A stretch of 64,000 nt of DNA from Streptomyces cinerochromogenes (GCF_014648635.1 NZ_BMRM01000007.1:248001-312000), one strand, 5' to 3'. Positions 36,278 through 45,766 are shown, counted from the stretch's first letter. Numbers and translations are program-made. The notes: a model not told the origin generated them from the sequence alone.

Positions 36278-36384
36278 GCGGCCAGGGAACCATCCCGTGG
36301 GCCGGTCTGTCGATCGGCTCCCGGGGGCTGGAGGGCCGGGGGCCGGGGGGTGGGGCACCCGCGGTCCGGCCCGGGCCCGCCGGC

Positions 36385-37719
36385 TCAGTCCAGGGAGCGG
36401 TCGAGGTCGGCCAGCGGCAGTGCGAAGAGCATCCTGTCGGACAACGACCACACCTCGCCGGTCGCCGGCCAGTAGGAGAGGGAGCCCGACTCCCGTGCCC
36501 AGCAGCGGTCCGAGGCGTCGGCGCCGCAGCGGGCCGGCCGGGCCCCCTCGGTGTCCTGCCGCCACAGACCGCCGTGCCCGTCCTGCGAAGCGGGCAGCCG
36601 TCCCACATACCAGGACGCCCGGTCCGCCCCCGCCGGCCGGTACGACAGCACGCCCCGGATCCCGCCCGTCCGGGTCCGCAGCGCCTCCACCGCGTCCGCC
36701 CGCCCCCGGGCGCCCGTGGCGAGCAGCCCCGGGCGCGCCGGGTCGGTGCTGAACGCGTACCGCCACAGCCGGGCGTGCCGGTCGGTGCCGGGCGGGGTCC
36801 GCTCCGCGGCGACCAGGCTGTCGGGTGCCGTGCCGCGGTCGACGGCGAGCGCCCCGGGGCAGGGCGGCCCGGAGGGGGTGCAGCGGCCGTCCGTGTAGCG
36901 GTACGAGCCGACGGCGGGCAGCACGTAGCGGTAGCCGTCCGCGGACCAGCCGCCGGGCACCCGGCCGATCGCGGGCCCGTCCACCGTGGTCCGCTGGATG
37001 CGGTCGAGGTCGTAGACGTAGAGCGCGTCGGCGCCGCCCGCCGTGGTGGTGACCAGGAGCTTGTTCTCGTACCAGACCATGCCGGAGATGCCGGAGGCCA
37101 GGCCCCGGTAGTCCCGGCCGCCGTCGACCGGCACCACCAGCAGCACCCAGCGGTAGGCGAGGTGCGCGGGGTCGTCGGCGTCGACGACGGCGACCCGGGC
37201 GAGGCCGCGCTCGGCGGCGCGGCCGGCGGTGGTGCTGTGGGTCCAGCCCGCGAGGACGACGCGGTGGGTGCCCCAGACGCCGTCGTCGTCGGCGGCCCCG
37301 GAGGTGGTCACCGAGGCCGGCCGCCAGGCGTCGTCGGCGGTGTCGGCCGGGTCCCAGCAGTAGGCGCGGGCGGCGGCCGGCGCGACGGGCAGGGACGCGC
37401 GGTCGCCGGAGGAGCAGTCGGCGGCCTCGCGCAGGCCGCGGTCGGCGCTCCGCAGGACGGCGTCCACACCGACCGGGCGGCCCATCGCGGCGGTGAGCCG
37501 GTCCAGTGTGCGGGCCGGGACCAGGTCCTCCTGGAGCCGGAGCGGGCCGGTGTCCGCCGGGGAGGTCAGCGGCTTCAGCGCGCCCGGGCTCTCGGTGACC
37601 TCGGCCTGGGAGGCGCTGATCAGGGTCGCGGCGGCGGTGAGCGCCAGCGCGGTCCCGGTCAGAACGGCGCGCAGTGCCGCGCCCCGCCTGCGCCGGCGGT
37701 GTCTGCCGCGATGCTTCAT
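36385..37719 (-). CDS. Secreted protein of unknown function
   Basis: 444 residues. A very basic start (about ten Arg/Lys in the first 14) and a hydrophobic stretch to about residue 38 form a signal peptide. The mature part is beta-rich with repeated YVYDLDRI, GVLSYRPAG, GSLSYWPATGEVWSLSDRML patterns, which suggests a beta-propeller of the secreted, LVIVD-like type. Four cysteine pairs could form disulfides. No catalytic motif seen. The family is known to me only as hypothetical secreted Streptomyces proteins. Confidence 0.6.
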   Translation of the reverse strand: MKHRGRHRRRRRGAALRAVLTGTALALTAAATLISASQAEVTESPGALKPLTSPADTGPLRLQEDLVPARTLDRLTAAMGRPVGVDAVLRSADRGLREAADCSSGDRASLPVAPAAARAYCWDPADTADDAWRPASVTTSGAADDDGVWGTHRVVLAGWTHSTTAGRAAERGLARVAVVDADDPAHLAYRWVLLVVPVDGGRDYRGLASGISGMVWYENKLLVTTTAGGADALYVYDLDRIQRTTVDGPAIGRVPGGWSADGYRYVLPAVGSYRYTDGRCTPSGPPCPGALAVDRGTAPDSLVAAERTPPGTDRHARLWRYAFSTDPARPGLLATGARGRADAVEALRTRTGGIRGVLSYRPAGADRASWYVGRLPASQDGHGGLWRQDTEGARPARCGADASDRCWARESGSLSYWPATGEVWSLSDRMLFALPLADLDRSLD

Positions 37720-37887
37720 CTCTCCTCCAGAGGGCGGGCCAACTGCGCCTCGTGATCCGTACGTTGACGCGAGGAGCAGGTGGGGGGCCCGTACCGGATG
37801 CTACGGCAGGAACGGGCCGGGCAGGGCCAAGACCCCGCAGATCGGCGGAAGACGCGCGGGCGGGTCCGGTGCCGCCCCGTCCGGCGG

Positions 37888-39186
37888 CTACCCGGGCCGG
37901 CCGCCGTACTCGGCATTCCGCTTCCGGGTCACCGCCGGCGCCGTCGACTGTGTGAGCAGCTCACGCGGATCGTCCGGCAGAACGACCGTGACTTCCGCAT
38001 CCTCGCTGAAACGATACGGCCGATGCTGGAGGATTTCCCCCAGATACCGCCGGATCCTGGATATCTCCGCCCGTACGGTGACGGTTCTGGACGGATCGCC
38101 GAACAGGTCCTCGGCCAGCTCCGCCGCCCCGCGCCCGGCGCGGTGCTCGGCGAGCAGGAACAGCAATTCGGCATGGCGCGGACTCAGTTCCCGCGACCAG
38201 GAGACCGCCGACTCCTCGACCGTCACCGTGCGGCGCCCCGGCCGGGCGAGGTCCAGCACGACCCGGCGGACGGCACCGGCCCGCGGCTCGTCCTCCGCCC
38301 GCAGCAGCCAGCCCCCGGCCAGCGGCTCGACCGCGCACGAACCGACCGAGGGCAGCCACCGGCGGCCCGGCGCCAGCGACTTGGGCAGCGCCACCCGTCG
38401 TACGTACGGCATGCCGGTCACGGCCGCCGACCAGCCGTCCCGGTCCACCACCAGCGCCCGCCCGGCCAGCCGGGCCAGCACCGGCGCCGCCACCGCCCGC
38501 AGCCGCTCCAGGGAGGCCAGATGCAGCTCCCGCAGCCGGGCCTCGGCCAGCTTGGCCACCGAGTCCACCCAGGCCAGGGTGGCCGGGTGCATGGTCTCCA
38601 GCGGACCGCTGACATCCACCACCCCGAGCAGCCGGCCGTCCCGCGGATCGGTGATCGGCGCCCCCGTGCACGTCCAGGACGTCTGCGACCGTACGAAGTG
38701 CTCGCCGGCGAACACCTGGACCGGCCGCCGCACCACCGCCGGGGTGCCCACACCGTTGGTGCCGACGACGTCTTCCCGCCAGTCCGCGCCGAGTTCGAAG
38801 CCGAGCCCGTCGGCCTTGCGCAGGACCGCGGCCGCCCCCTCCCGCCACAGCACGCGCCCGTCGGCGTCCGCCACGACCATGATGTGCTGGGAGACGTCCG
38901 CGACCGAAAGCAGACCCTCCCGCAGGACCGGCAGGACGTGCCGCAGCGGCGACTCCTCCCGCCGGCGCCGCACCTCGTCGGACGGCAACAGCCGGGAGCG
39001 GACGTCGCGCTCCGGGTCGACGCCGCTGCGCAGCACCCGCCCCCACGACTGCTCGATCACCGGCCGGGGCGCGATCCGCGCACGTCGTCCGGCGAGCGCG
39101 GCCTCACGCACCTCGCTCAGCACCCGCGCCGCCTGTGCCGCGTCCACGGCGGCCAGGCGCGCCACGTTCATCGGCGGGTTCCCCAC
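37888..39186 (-). CDS. GAF-domain transcriptional regulator with C-terminal winged helix
   Basis: 432 residues. The region 55-215 resembles the sensor part of AcoR/GAF regulators (HVLPVLREGLLSVADVSQH, ADADGRVLWREG, GTNGVGTPAVVRRP, ITDPRDGRLLGVVDVSG). There is no AAA+ ATPase domain. The last 100 residues (SPRHAELLFLLAEH, AAELAEDLFG, RAEISRIRRYLG) form a winged helix-turn-helix. GTG 39186 was chosen because GGAGG lies six bases upstream. Such proteins regulate aldehyde or alcohol metabolism genes in actinomycetes; the target here is unknown. Confidence 0.75.
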   Translation of the reverse strand: MGNPPMNVARLAAVDAAQAARVLSEVREAALAGRRARIAPRPVIEQSWGRVLRSGVDPERDVRSRLLPSDEVRRRREESPLRHVLPVLREGLLSVADVSQHIMVVADADGRVLWREGAAAVLRKADGLGFELGADWREDVVGTNGVGTPAVVRRPVQVFAGEHFVRSQTSWTCTGAPITDPRDGRLLGVVDVSGPLETMHPATLAWVDSVAKLAEARLRELHLASLERLRAVAAPVLARLAGRALVVDRDGWSAAVTGMPYVRRVALPKSLAPGRRWLPSVGSCAVEPLAGGWLLRAEDEPRAGAVRRVVLDLARPGRRTVTVEESAVSWSRELSPRHAELLFLLAEHRAGRGAAELAEDLFGDPSRTVTVRAEISRIRRYLGEILQHRPYRFSEDAEVTVVLPDDPRELLTQSTAPAVTRKRNAEYGGRPG

Positions 39187-39322
39187 TGCGGTCCTCCCGG
39201 AAAAGGGCGTCGAACACACTTGTCAAGCCGTCCGGGCGGCGGGATCCGGTCCGGCTGCGCCCCTCATACTGCCGCTCCGGGCATGGCGGAGGCACAGACT
39301 CCGCGCACGTGCCCCCATAAGT

Positions 39323-39340
39323 TGCAACCCCCTGCAACCC
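39323..39340. promoter_or_regulatory. Direct repeat upstream of the GAF regulator
   Basis: TGCAACCC occurs at 39323-39330 and 39333-39340, one helical turn apart, about 140 bases upstream of the regulator start. It may be its operator. The rest of this 292-base gap shows nothing else clear. Confidence 0.3.
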
Positions 39341-39426
39341 TGGTGGACCGCCGGGGGGTGGCTGAGACTTGACCCAGTGGGGGGTGGTGCCGTGTCGGCG
39401 CAGCATCACCCCCTCCCTCCGGGAAG

Positions 39427-39456
39427 CCGGCCGGGTGCCTCCGCGGAGCCGGCCGG
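39427..39456. terminator. Possible terminator after the acyl-CoA dehydrogenase gene
   Basis: CCGGCCGG at 39427-39434 and at 39449-39456 flank a CTCCGCGGAG palindrome (39439-39448). The stem or stems would fold just downstream of the minus-strand stop at 39479. No T-tract. Confidence 0.35.
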
Positions 39457-39478
39457 AAGTGCGGTCGACCGAGGGAGG

Positions 39479-41113
39479 TCAGGCCGGCCTTGCCCGGTCC
39501 ACCACCGACTCCAGGTCCAGCCCCGCCGGCAGCGTGCCGAACGACGCTCCGTGATCGCCGCCCAGGCGGGAGGCGCAGAAGGCGTCGGCGACCTCCGGGG
39601 GCGCGTGCCGTACCAGGAGGGAGCCCTGGAGAGCGAGGGCGAGCCGTTCCACCAGACGTCGGGCCCGGCCCTCGATGCCGTCCAGGTCGGCGAGTTCGGT
39701 GAACAGGTCCTTCACCGCACGGTCCAGCCGGTGGTCGGCGCCGTGAGCCCGGCCGATCTCGGTGAGGCAGGCGTCCAGCGCACCCGGTTCCCGCTGCAGC
39801 GCCCGCAGCACGTCCAGCGCCTGTACGTTCCCGGCGCCCTCCCAGACGGAGTTCAGCGGCGACTCCCGCACCAGCCGGGGCAGGCCGGAGTCCTCCACGT
39901 ATCCGTTGCCGCCCAGGCACTCGGCGGCCTCCACGGCCACCGGGGCACAGCGCTTGGTGATCCAGTACTTGGCGGCGGGCACCGCGAGCCGCAGGAACGC
40001 GCGCTCCTGCTCGCCCCCGTCGTCGTACGCGGCGGCCAGCCGCAGCGCGAGCGCGGTCGCCGCCTCGGACTCCAGCGCCAGGTCGGCGAGGACATTGCGC
40101 ATCAGAGGCTTGTCGACCAGCTTCCCGCCGAACGCCTCCCGGTACGTGCAGTGGTGCACGGCCTGCGCCACCGCCTGCCGCATCAGGCCCGCCGAGCCGA
40201 GCGCGCAGTCCAGCCGGGTCGCGGTGACCATCCCGATGATCGTGCGCACCCCGCGCCCCTCCTCACCGACCCGGCGCGCCCAGGTGCCGTCGAACTCCAC
40301 CTCGGCGGAGGCGTTCGAGCGGTTGCCCAGTTTGTCCTTCAGCCGCTGGATCAGGAAGGTGTTGCGGCCGCCGTCGGGCAGGACCCGCGGGACGAGGAAA
40401 CAGGTGAGCCCGTCCGGCGCCTGCGCGAGCACCAGGAACGCGTCCGACATGGGCGCCGAGCAGAACCACTTGTGCCCGGTCAGCGCGTACGTCCCGGACT
40501 CCGCGAGGGGCCGGGCCCGGGTGGTGTTCGCGCGGACGTCGCTGCCGCCCTGCTTCTCGGTCATGCCCATCCCGAACAGCGCACCGGGCTTCTGACCGGC
40601 GGGCCGCAGCTCCCGGTCGTAGACCGTGGACGCCAGCCGGGGCTCCCACTCGGCGGCCAGCTCCGGGTCGGCGCGCAGCGCGGGCACGGCCGCGTGCGTC
40701 ATCGACAGCGGGCAGCAGGTGCCCGCCTCGGCCTGCGTCCAGACCAGGAAGCCGGCCGCCCGGCGCACGTGCCCGGAGGGCCGGGTCCAGGCGCCGGTCA
40801 GGCCGGCCGAGACACCCTTGCCGAGCAGCCGGTGCCAGGCGGGGTGGAACTCGACCTCGTCGATCCGGTGGCCGTACCGGTCGTGGCTGCGCAGCCGGGG
40901 CGGGCAGTCGTTCGCCTGTACCGCCCACTCCTGCAGCTGCGCCGAGCCGGCGGCCCGGCCGAGCGCCGACAGCTCGCCGCGCACCTCGTCCAGGACGTCC
41001 GGACCGGTGTACCGGTCGACGGCCTCCACGAGGGCCCGGTCCGCGGTGAAGACGTCATAGCCGACCAGCGGGGGCGGCTGGTTCGTCACGGTGTGGGTGG
41101 AGGTGCCTGCCAT
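39479..41113 (-). CDS. AidB-like acyl-CoA dehydrogenase
   Basis: 544 residues, AidB length. Flavin-site motifs are GMGMTEKQGGSDVRANTT near 180-197 and TGHKWFCSAP near 210-220, then KLGNRSNASAEVEF; late motifs ECLGGNGYVEDSGLPRLVRE and NSVWEGAGNVQALDVLRAL are typical for AidB, including the Glu-x-Ala-Gly stretch. The AidB group is linked to alkylation-damage adaptation in E. coli; in Streptomyces the substrate is unknown. The ATG at 41113 begins AGTSTHTVTNQ, as expected for the family. Confidence 0.88.
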   Translation of the reverse strand: MAGTSTHTVTNQPPPLVGYDVFTADRALVEAVDRYTGPDVLDEVRGELSALGRAAGSAQLQEWAVQANDCPPRLRSHDRYGHRIDEVEFHPAWHRLLGKGVSAGLTGAWTRPSGHVRRAAGFLVWTQAEAGTCCPLSMTHAAVPALRADPELAAEWEPRLASTVYDRELRPAGQKPGALFGMGMTEKQGGSDVRANTTRARPLAESGTYALTGHKWFCSAPMSDAFLVLAQAPDGLTCFLVPRVLPDGGRNTFLIQRLKDKLGNRSNASAEVEFDGTWARRVGEEGRGVRTIIGMVTATRLDCALGSAGLMRQAVAQAVHHCTYREAFGGKLVDKPLMRNVLADLALESEAATALALRLAAAYDDGGEQERAFLRLAVPAAKYWITKRCAPVAVEAAECLGGNGYVEDSGLPRLVRESPLNSVWEGAGNVQALDVLRALQREPGALDACLTEIGRAHGADHRLDRAVKDLFTELADLDGIEGRARRLVERLALALQGSLLVRHAPPEVADAFCASRLGGDHGASFGTLPAGLDLESVVDRARPA

Positions 41114-41253
41114 GACTGCGAACCTACCCGGGACGGCGCCGATGATGGCAGTGACGGCCCGCGGAGCGGCACGGCGCGGCCGGCCCGGAGCGAAGGACCG
41201 TCGACCGCCCCCGGAAGGTGAGGGCGGGCCCGTGCGGCGGATACCGTTAGGAC

Positions 41254-42495
41254 GTGCAGCCAGCAAGTGACATCCCCGAGCAGCCGGCCGGCCGGCTCCA
41301 CAGGGCCAGAGCCCTCTACCGGAACGTATCCAAGCGCAGGACCGCCTGGCTGTTGCTCAAGGACACCGTCAACTCCTGCATGGAGTACCGCATCCTGGGC
41401 CTGGCGGCCGAGGCGGCGTTCTTCACGCTGCTGTCCGTGCCGCCGCTGCTGCTGAGCCTGATCGGACTGCTCGGGTACGTCGACGACTGGACCGGCGCCG
41501 ACACCATCCACAGCCTGGAGACCAACCTGCTGGAGGCCTCCCGCACGGTCCTCTCCGACAAGGGCGTCAAGGAGATCGCCGAGCCGATCCTGGACGACGT
41601 GATGAAGGGCGGCCGGCCCGACGTCATCTCCATCGGCTTCCTGTTCGCCCTGTGGTCGGGCTCGCGCGCCGTGAACGTCTTCATCGACACCATCACCGTC
41701 ATGTACGGCCTGGACGGCGTCCGGGGCATCGTCAAGACCCGGATCATGGCGTTCCTGCTGTTCATCGTGGCCCTGCTGATCGGCTCGGTGGCGCTGCCGC
41801 TGATGGTGGCGGGGCCGGACGCGGTGGTCCGGATCGTGCCCTGGTCGGAGACGGTCGTCCAGGTGCTGTACTGGCCGGTCGTGATCGTCCTGTCCATCGT
41901 CTTCCTGACCACGCTGTACCACGTGTCGGTGCCGGTCCGCTCGCCGTGGATCGAGGACGTGCCGGGCGCCCTGGTCGCCCTCGCCATGTGGGTGCTGGGC
42001 AGCTTCCTGCTGCGCATCTACCTCACGCACACCATCGAGGGCGCCACCATCTACGGCTCCCTCGCCGCCGCCGTCGCCGTGTTGCTGTGGATCGGTGTGT
42101 CCGCGTTCGCGGTGCTGGTCGGCGCGGCCGTGAACGCGGCCATCGACCGGGTCTGGCCCGCCGCGGCCACGGCCGCGGCGCGCGAGGCCAACGAGCGGGT
42201 GCGGCATGCGCAGGTCGCCGAGTACGTCGCGCGCGCCGCGGCGGTCCGCGCGGCCGACCCCGACGATCCCGACGACCCGGACATGCCCTCCGAGTTCCCC
42301 GAGCGCTGGTCCCGCTTCCTCCCCCCGGAGGACGTGACGGCCCGCCTGCGCACCCACGCGAAGAACCCCCACCACGCCCACAAGGGCGGCGGGGGGCACG
42401 GGGGGCATGGTGACCCTGGAGGCCACGGTGACCCTGGAGCCCACGGGGGCTACGGCGGCCAGGGGGGCCGTGGCGGCAGCGACAGCCCTTCCTGA
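41254..42495 (+). CDS. YihY/BrkB-family membrane protein
   Basis: 413 residues. The core has about six membrane segments (around 52-72, 130-150, 165-190, 205-230, 245-265, 270-300) and the family marks YRILGLAAEAAFFTLLSVPP and YGSLAAAVAVLLWIGVSAF. A cytoplasmic tail follows, acidic (DPDDPDDPDMP) then His/Gly-rich (last 45 residues, repeats of HGDPGGHGD type). The start GTG 41254 has no usable ribosome-binding site but lies six bases after TACCGT, which fits a leaderless transcript. Function of the family is unsettled. Confidence 0.85.
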   Translation: MQPASDIPEQPAGRLHRARALYRNVSKRRTAWLLLKDTVNSCMEYRILGLAAEAAFFTLLSVPPLLLSLIGLLGYVDDWTGADTIHSLETNLLEASRTVLSDKGVKEIAEPILDDVMKGGRPDVISIGFLFALWSGSRAVNVFIDTITVMYGLDGVRGIVKTRIMAFLLFIVALLIGSVALPLMVAGPDAVVRIVPWSETVVQVLYWPVVIVLSIVFLTTLYHVSVPVRSPWIEDVPGALVALAMWVLGSFLLRIYLTHTIEGATIYGSLAAAVAVLLWIGVSAFAVLVGAAVNAAIDRVWPAAATAAAREANERVRHAQVAEYVARAAAVRAADPDDPDDPDMPSEFPERWSRFLPPEDVTARLRTHAKNPHHAHKGGGGHGGHGDPGGHGDPGAHGGYGGQGGRGGSDSPS

Positions 42496-42703
42496 TCCCG
42501 GTGGTGTCCGGCTCCACCCGGCGGTCTTCGTCTCCACCCTTGGGCGCTTCGGTGCCGACCCTGAGGTGGAGAAGGCGGCCGTGCTTGTCCCCGGGATCTC
42601 CACCCTGCACTCCACCCCGGCGCCGATCCGTCGGTCACGGTGCCGCGCCTAGCGTGAGGGCACAGGCGTCACGGCTCCGAGACCGGGCAGGGAGGCAGCG
42701 GAC

Positions 42704-43633
42704 ATGGTGGAACCCACGGAACTGACGGGACCGACGGAATCTCCGGAACCGAGGGGGCACAGGCGGGGGCGGGGCACGGTGCGGGGGACGGCCGGGGAGA
42801 TCGAGCCCGCCGAGCCGCCGGAGCCTCCCGGGCCCCCGGAGCCCCGGGAGCCGCCTGAGCCGGAGCCTCCCGGTCCGCCCAGGCCCGGGCCATCCAAGCC
42901 GTCCGGAGCGGCCCGCGGTGCCCTGCTGTCCCTCGCCGTGGACATCCTCCTGCCGCTCCTCGTCTACTACGCGGCCCGGGCGCTCGGTGCCGGCCCGGCG
43001 CCCGCCCTGCTGCTGAGCGGGGCGCCGCCGGCCCTGCGCCTGGTGGCCGCGGCGGTGCGGCACCGCCGCGTCGACGGGGTGGACCTGTTCCTGACGGTCC
43101 TGCTGGCCACCGCGGCGCTGGTGTCCCTGATCGGCGGCGGCCCCCGGGTCCTGCTGTTCAAGAACGCCGCACTGTCCCTCGCGGTCGGCGGCTGGGCGCT
43201 CGCCACCGCGTTCACCGGCAGACCACTCGCGTTCCAGCTGGGACAACGACTGCACCGGGCAAGCGCGGTCCGTGCACGGGCGGTGTTCTGGCGGGACAGC
43301 GCCCCCTTCCGTCACGGCCTGCGTGTCCTCACCCTGCTCTGGGCGGCCGAGCAGCTCCTGGACGGCGCCCTGAGCACGCTCGCCGCGGCCATGCTGCCGA
43401 CGGACACGGTGCCGCTGTTCGACCGCGTCCTGTCCCTCCTCCTGCTGGGCCTGACCGCCGGGGCCACCGCGGTCTACGCCCGCCGCTTCCGCACACGGCA
43501 CGCCCTCCCCCTGTTCGGAGCCCCGGCAACGGCCCGGGCAACGGCCCCGGCACCGGCATCAGCCCCGGAGAGGGCCCCCTGCGCCGGCCCCGTCCCGGCA
43601 CCCTCGTCGTCCGTGGTGCGCCGGCCGGGCTGA
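42704..43633 (+). CDS. VC0807-family membrane protein
   Basis: 309 residues. Residues 1-65 are a hydrophilic, Pro/Glu/Gly-rich stretch with repeated PEPPGPPEPREPPEP-like motifs. About six membrane segments follow (LLSLAVDILLPLLVYYAAR, LRLVAAAV, LFLTVLLATAALVSL, NAALSLAVGGWALAT, then two late segments). A second low-complexity Ala/Pro tail ends the protein. GGGAGG is eight bases before the ATG. No function is established for the family. Confidence 0.7.
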   Translation: MVEPTELTGPTESPEPRGHRRGRGTVRGTAGEIEPAEPPEPPGPPEPREPPEPEPPGPPRPGPSKPSGAARGALLSLAVDILLPLLVYYAARALGAGPAPALLLSGAPPALRLVAAAVRHRRVDGVDLFLTVLLATAALVSLIGGGPRVLLFKNAALSLAVGGWALATAFTGRPLAFQLGQRLHRASAVRARAVFWRDSAPFRHGLRVLTLLWAAEQLLDGALSTLAAAMLPTDTVPLFDRVLSLLLLGLTAGATAVYARRFRTRHALPLFGAPATARATAPAPASAPERAPCAGPVPAPSSSVVRRPG

Positions 43634-43707
43634 CCGTCCGGGCCGCACTCGGGCACCGCCGGCGACGTACGCTGAGGCCGGTCCCGGCGCGTCGTACGGT
43701 CATGCGG

Positions 43708-44595
43708 TCACCGTAGGCGGCGGCCGGTCAGCCGGTCGTGAAGGAATCGGACACCGGGAACACCCGCGGCGGCCACCGGCCGGGTACGGGGCGTGCGGTG
43801 CGGCGGTCCGGGCCGGGAGGCCCCGAGGCGCTCGACGAGCACGAAGGTGACGCTGATCAGCAGGGACCAGGCGGCGAACTTGGTCAGCGGCACCGGTTGC
43901 CAGCCGCCGAGCTGCTGCGGGTAGCTCCAGGCGCCCGCATAGGTCGCGGCGTTCTCGGCGACCCACAGGAAGAAACCGATCAGGACGAAGGAGACGGCGA
44001 GCGGCATGCGGTAGCGGTGGGCGCCCACGCTGAACCCCACCCAGGTCCCGGCGGTCGCGGCGGTCATCGCCACCGCGAGCGGCCAGCGCAGGTCCGGTAG
44101 CCAGTGGTGGGTGAAGAAGTTGAGGTAGACGGCGGCGGCCACCAGGGTCGTGGCGGCGGCGCGGTAGCGGGTGTAGCGCAGTCGCATCAGCCGCCGGGCC
44201 CGGCAGACGTAACTGCCCACCGCGGCGTACATGAAGCCGCCGTACAGCGGCACCCCGGCGATCTTCGTGAGGGCGTCCTCCGGGTAACTCCACGATCCCA
44301 GGCGCACCTTGACCAGCTCGAACAGGAGGCCGAGCAGATGGCAGACGGCGATCACGGCGGTGTCCCGCCGGGTCTCCCAGCCGACCCGGCGGGCGACGAG
44401 GGTGAGCAGCACGCCGTAGACCAGCACCAGGTCGTAGCGCGCCACGGGCAGCGGGGGCAGCAGCCGGGAGGCGCCGATCCCGGCCAGCAGCGCCCCGGCG
44501 AAGGCGCAGGCGCGGACCTGGACCACGCCGAACCGGACCAGTTGGGCCAGGCCGTGCCGGAGCCCGCCCACGGCGGACCTCTCCTCGTCGCGCAT
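43708..44595 (-). CDS. DUF817 family integral membrane protein
   Basis: 295 residues with about eight membrane segments. The family core is clear: LGSWSYPEDALTKIAGVPLY, then GFMYAAVGSYVCRA, NFFTHHWLPDLRW and ENAATYAGAWSYPQQ. A Pro/Arg-rich tail ends the protein. The ATG has GGAGGAGGGG just upstream. It converges on the VC0807 gene with a 74-base gap. Function unknown. Confidence 0.78.
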   Translation of the reverse strand: MRDEERSAVGGLRHGLAQLVRFGVVQVRACAFAGALLAGIGASRLLPPLPVARYDLVLVYGVLLTLVARRVGWETRRDTAVIAVCHLLGLLFELVKVRLGSWSYPEDALTKIAGVPLYGGFMYAAVGSYVCRARRLMRLRYTRYRAAATTLVAAAVYLNFFTHHWLPDLRWPLAVAMTAATAGTWVGFSVGAHRYRMPLAVSFVLIGFFLWVAENAATYAGAWSYPQQLGGWQPVPLTKFAAWSLLISVTFVLVERLGASRPGPPHRTPRTRPVAAAGVPGVRFLHDRLTGRRLR

Positions 44596-44652
44596 GCCCC
44601 CTCCTCCGTGCCACAGCGAGGGGGCTGATACTAGGCGCGAAATTGAACGTGT

Positions 44653-45636
44653 TCAAACATGCGGGTGCGGTGCCGGCACGGCCGGGCCCGGGAGACCGCG
44701 CGGTGCGGGCGCGGCTCCCGGTACCGCGGCTCGGGGAGCTTGCCGCGTCATGGTCCTGGCGGCCTCGCGGGCGGCTCGGGCGAAGGCCTGTACCGCGCCG
44801 GTGCTGTGTCCGGCCCGCCACACCAGGCCGTAGCCGGTCGGCTCCGCGTCCGTGAAGGGAACGTAGGCGACACCGGGGCGGGCGTGGTACAGGGCCGTGT
44901 GCGCGGGAGTGAGCAACGCGCCCTTGCCGGCGGCGACCAGCATCAAGGCCTCCTGCATGTTGGTCATGCCGGGGCCGCGGGCGATCGGCCGGCCGCTGGG
45001 TGTGCGGGCGGGGGCGTGGTGCTCGAGCCAGTAGCCGGGAACGTTGCCGACGACCGTGAGCAGCGGTACGCCGGCCAGGTCCTCAAGGGACACCGAGGGG
45101 CGGGCGGCGAGCGGATGCACCGAGCCGATCGCGAGGACGCGTTCCTCCGTGAGCAGTGTGGGGCCCTCGTCGAGATCCGCCTCACGCACGGGGAGTTCGG
45201 CGATCTGGAGGTCGAACTCGCCCTTGCGCAGCTGCCCGTACGGATCGGCGAGCGGGACCTCGCAGATCTCCACGGCGAGCCCGGGGTGGCTGACGCGCAG
45301 CGCCTCGGTCGTCTTCATCACGATCTCGCCGGTCAGCGGGTTCGAGAAGCCGGCGTGCAGGACGGTGTCGACGCCGCGCGCGGTGGCGGCGGCCCGTGCC
45401 AGGGCGGCTTCGATCGCGCGGTGGTGCGGTTCCAGGTCGGCGCGCAGCTGCCGGCCGAGCGAGGAGAGGGCGACGCGGCGGCTGGTCCGGATGAACAGCG
45501 GGGCGCCGACGCGGCGTTCGAGGCGCTGCACGAGCTGGCTCACCCGGGCCCGTGACAGCCTCATGCGCTCGGCCGTCCGCCCGAAGTGCAGCTCCTCGGC
45601 GAGCAGGAGGAAGCACTCCAGTTCATCGCGTTCCAT
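44653..45636 (-). CDS. LysR-family transcriptional regulator
   Basis: 327 residues. The winged helix lies at the very N-terminus (ELECFLLLAEELHFGRTAERMRLSRARVSQLVQRLERRVGAPLF), followed by the linker helix and a two-lobed effector domain from about 90. ATG 45636 starts directly at the first helix of the DNA-binding domain. It is divergent from the MFS exporter, the classical arrangement in which LysR proteins control the neighbour and themselves. A Pro/Ala-rich 25-residue tail is unusual. Confidence 0.88.
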   Translation of the reverse strand: MERDELECFLLLAEELHFGRTAERMRLSRARVSQLVQRLERRVGAPLFIRTSRRVALSSLGRQLRADLEPHHRAIEAALARAAATARGVDTVLHAGFSNPLTGEIVMKTTEALRVSHPGLAVEICEVPLADPYGQLRKGEFDLQIAELPVREADLDEGPTLLTEERVLAIGSVHPLAARPSVSLEDLAGVPLLTVVGNVPGYWLEHHAPARTPSGRPIARGPGMTNMQEALMLVAAGKGALLTPAHTALYHARPGVAYVPFTDAEPTGYGLVWRAGHSTGAVQAFARAAREAARTMTRQAPRAAVPGAAPAPRGLPGPAVPAPHPHV

Positions 45637-45670
45637 CGACGCCCCCGGGTCCGTCGGATCGGTAAGCCTG

Positions 45671-45681
45671 GTTGAACGAAC
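45671..45681. promoter_or_regulatory. Candidate LysR binding site
   Basis: GTTGAACGAAC, a GTT-N5-AAC inverted repeat, lies in the 130-base gap shared by the LysR and MFS genes. Short interrupted dyads at this position are typical LysR sites. Confidence 0.3.
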
Positions 45682-45766
45682 GTCGCGATCTTCGCCGTTG
45701 TTCCTCCTCCGTGCCGGGTCGAAGGTGGTCGGGCCGACAACATCCCTGAAAATTCGAGGAACCGAC

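Noticed and set aside
36278..36384. Possible small gene between the GNAT and secreted-protein genes
   Set aside because: Low-complexity G-rich sequence, no ribosome-binding site, and no usable start.
37493..41221. An open frame of more than 1200 codons opposite the GAF regulator and acyl-CoA dehydrogenase
   Set aside because: Same reason: antisense to recognised genes with strong motifs; composition is that of a shadow frame.
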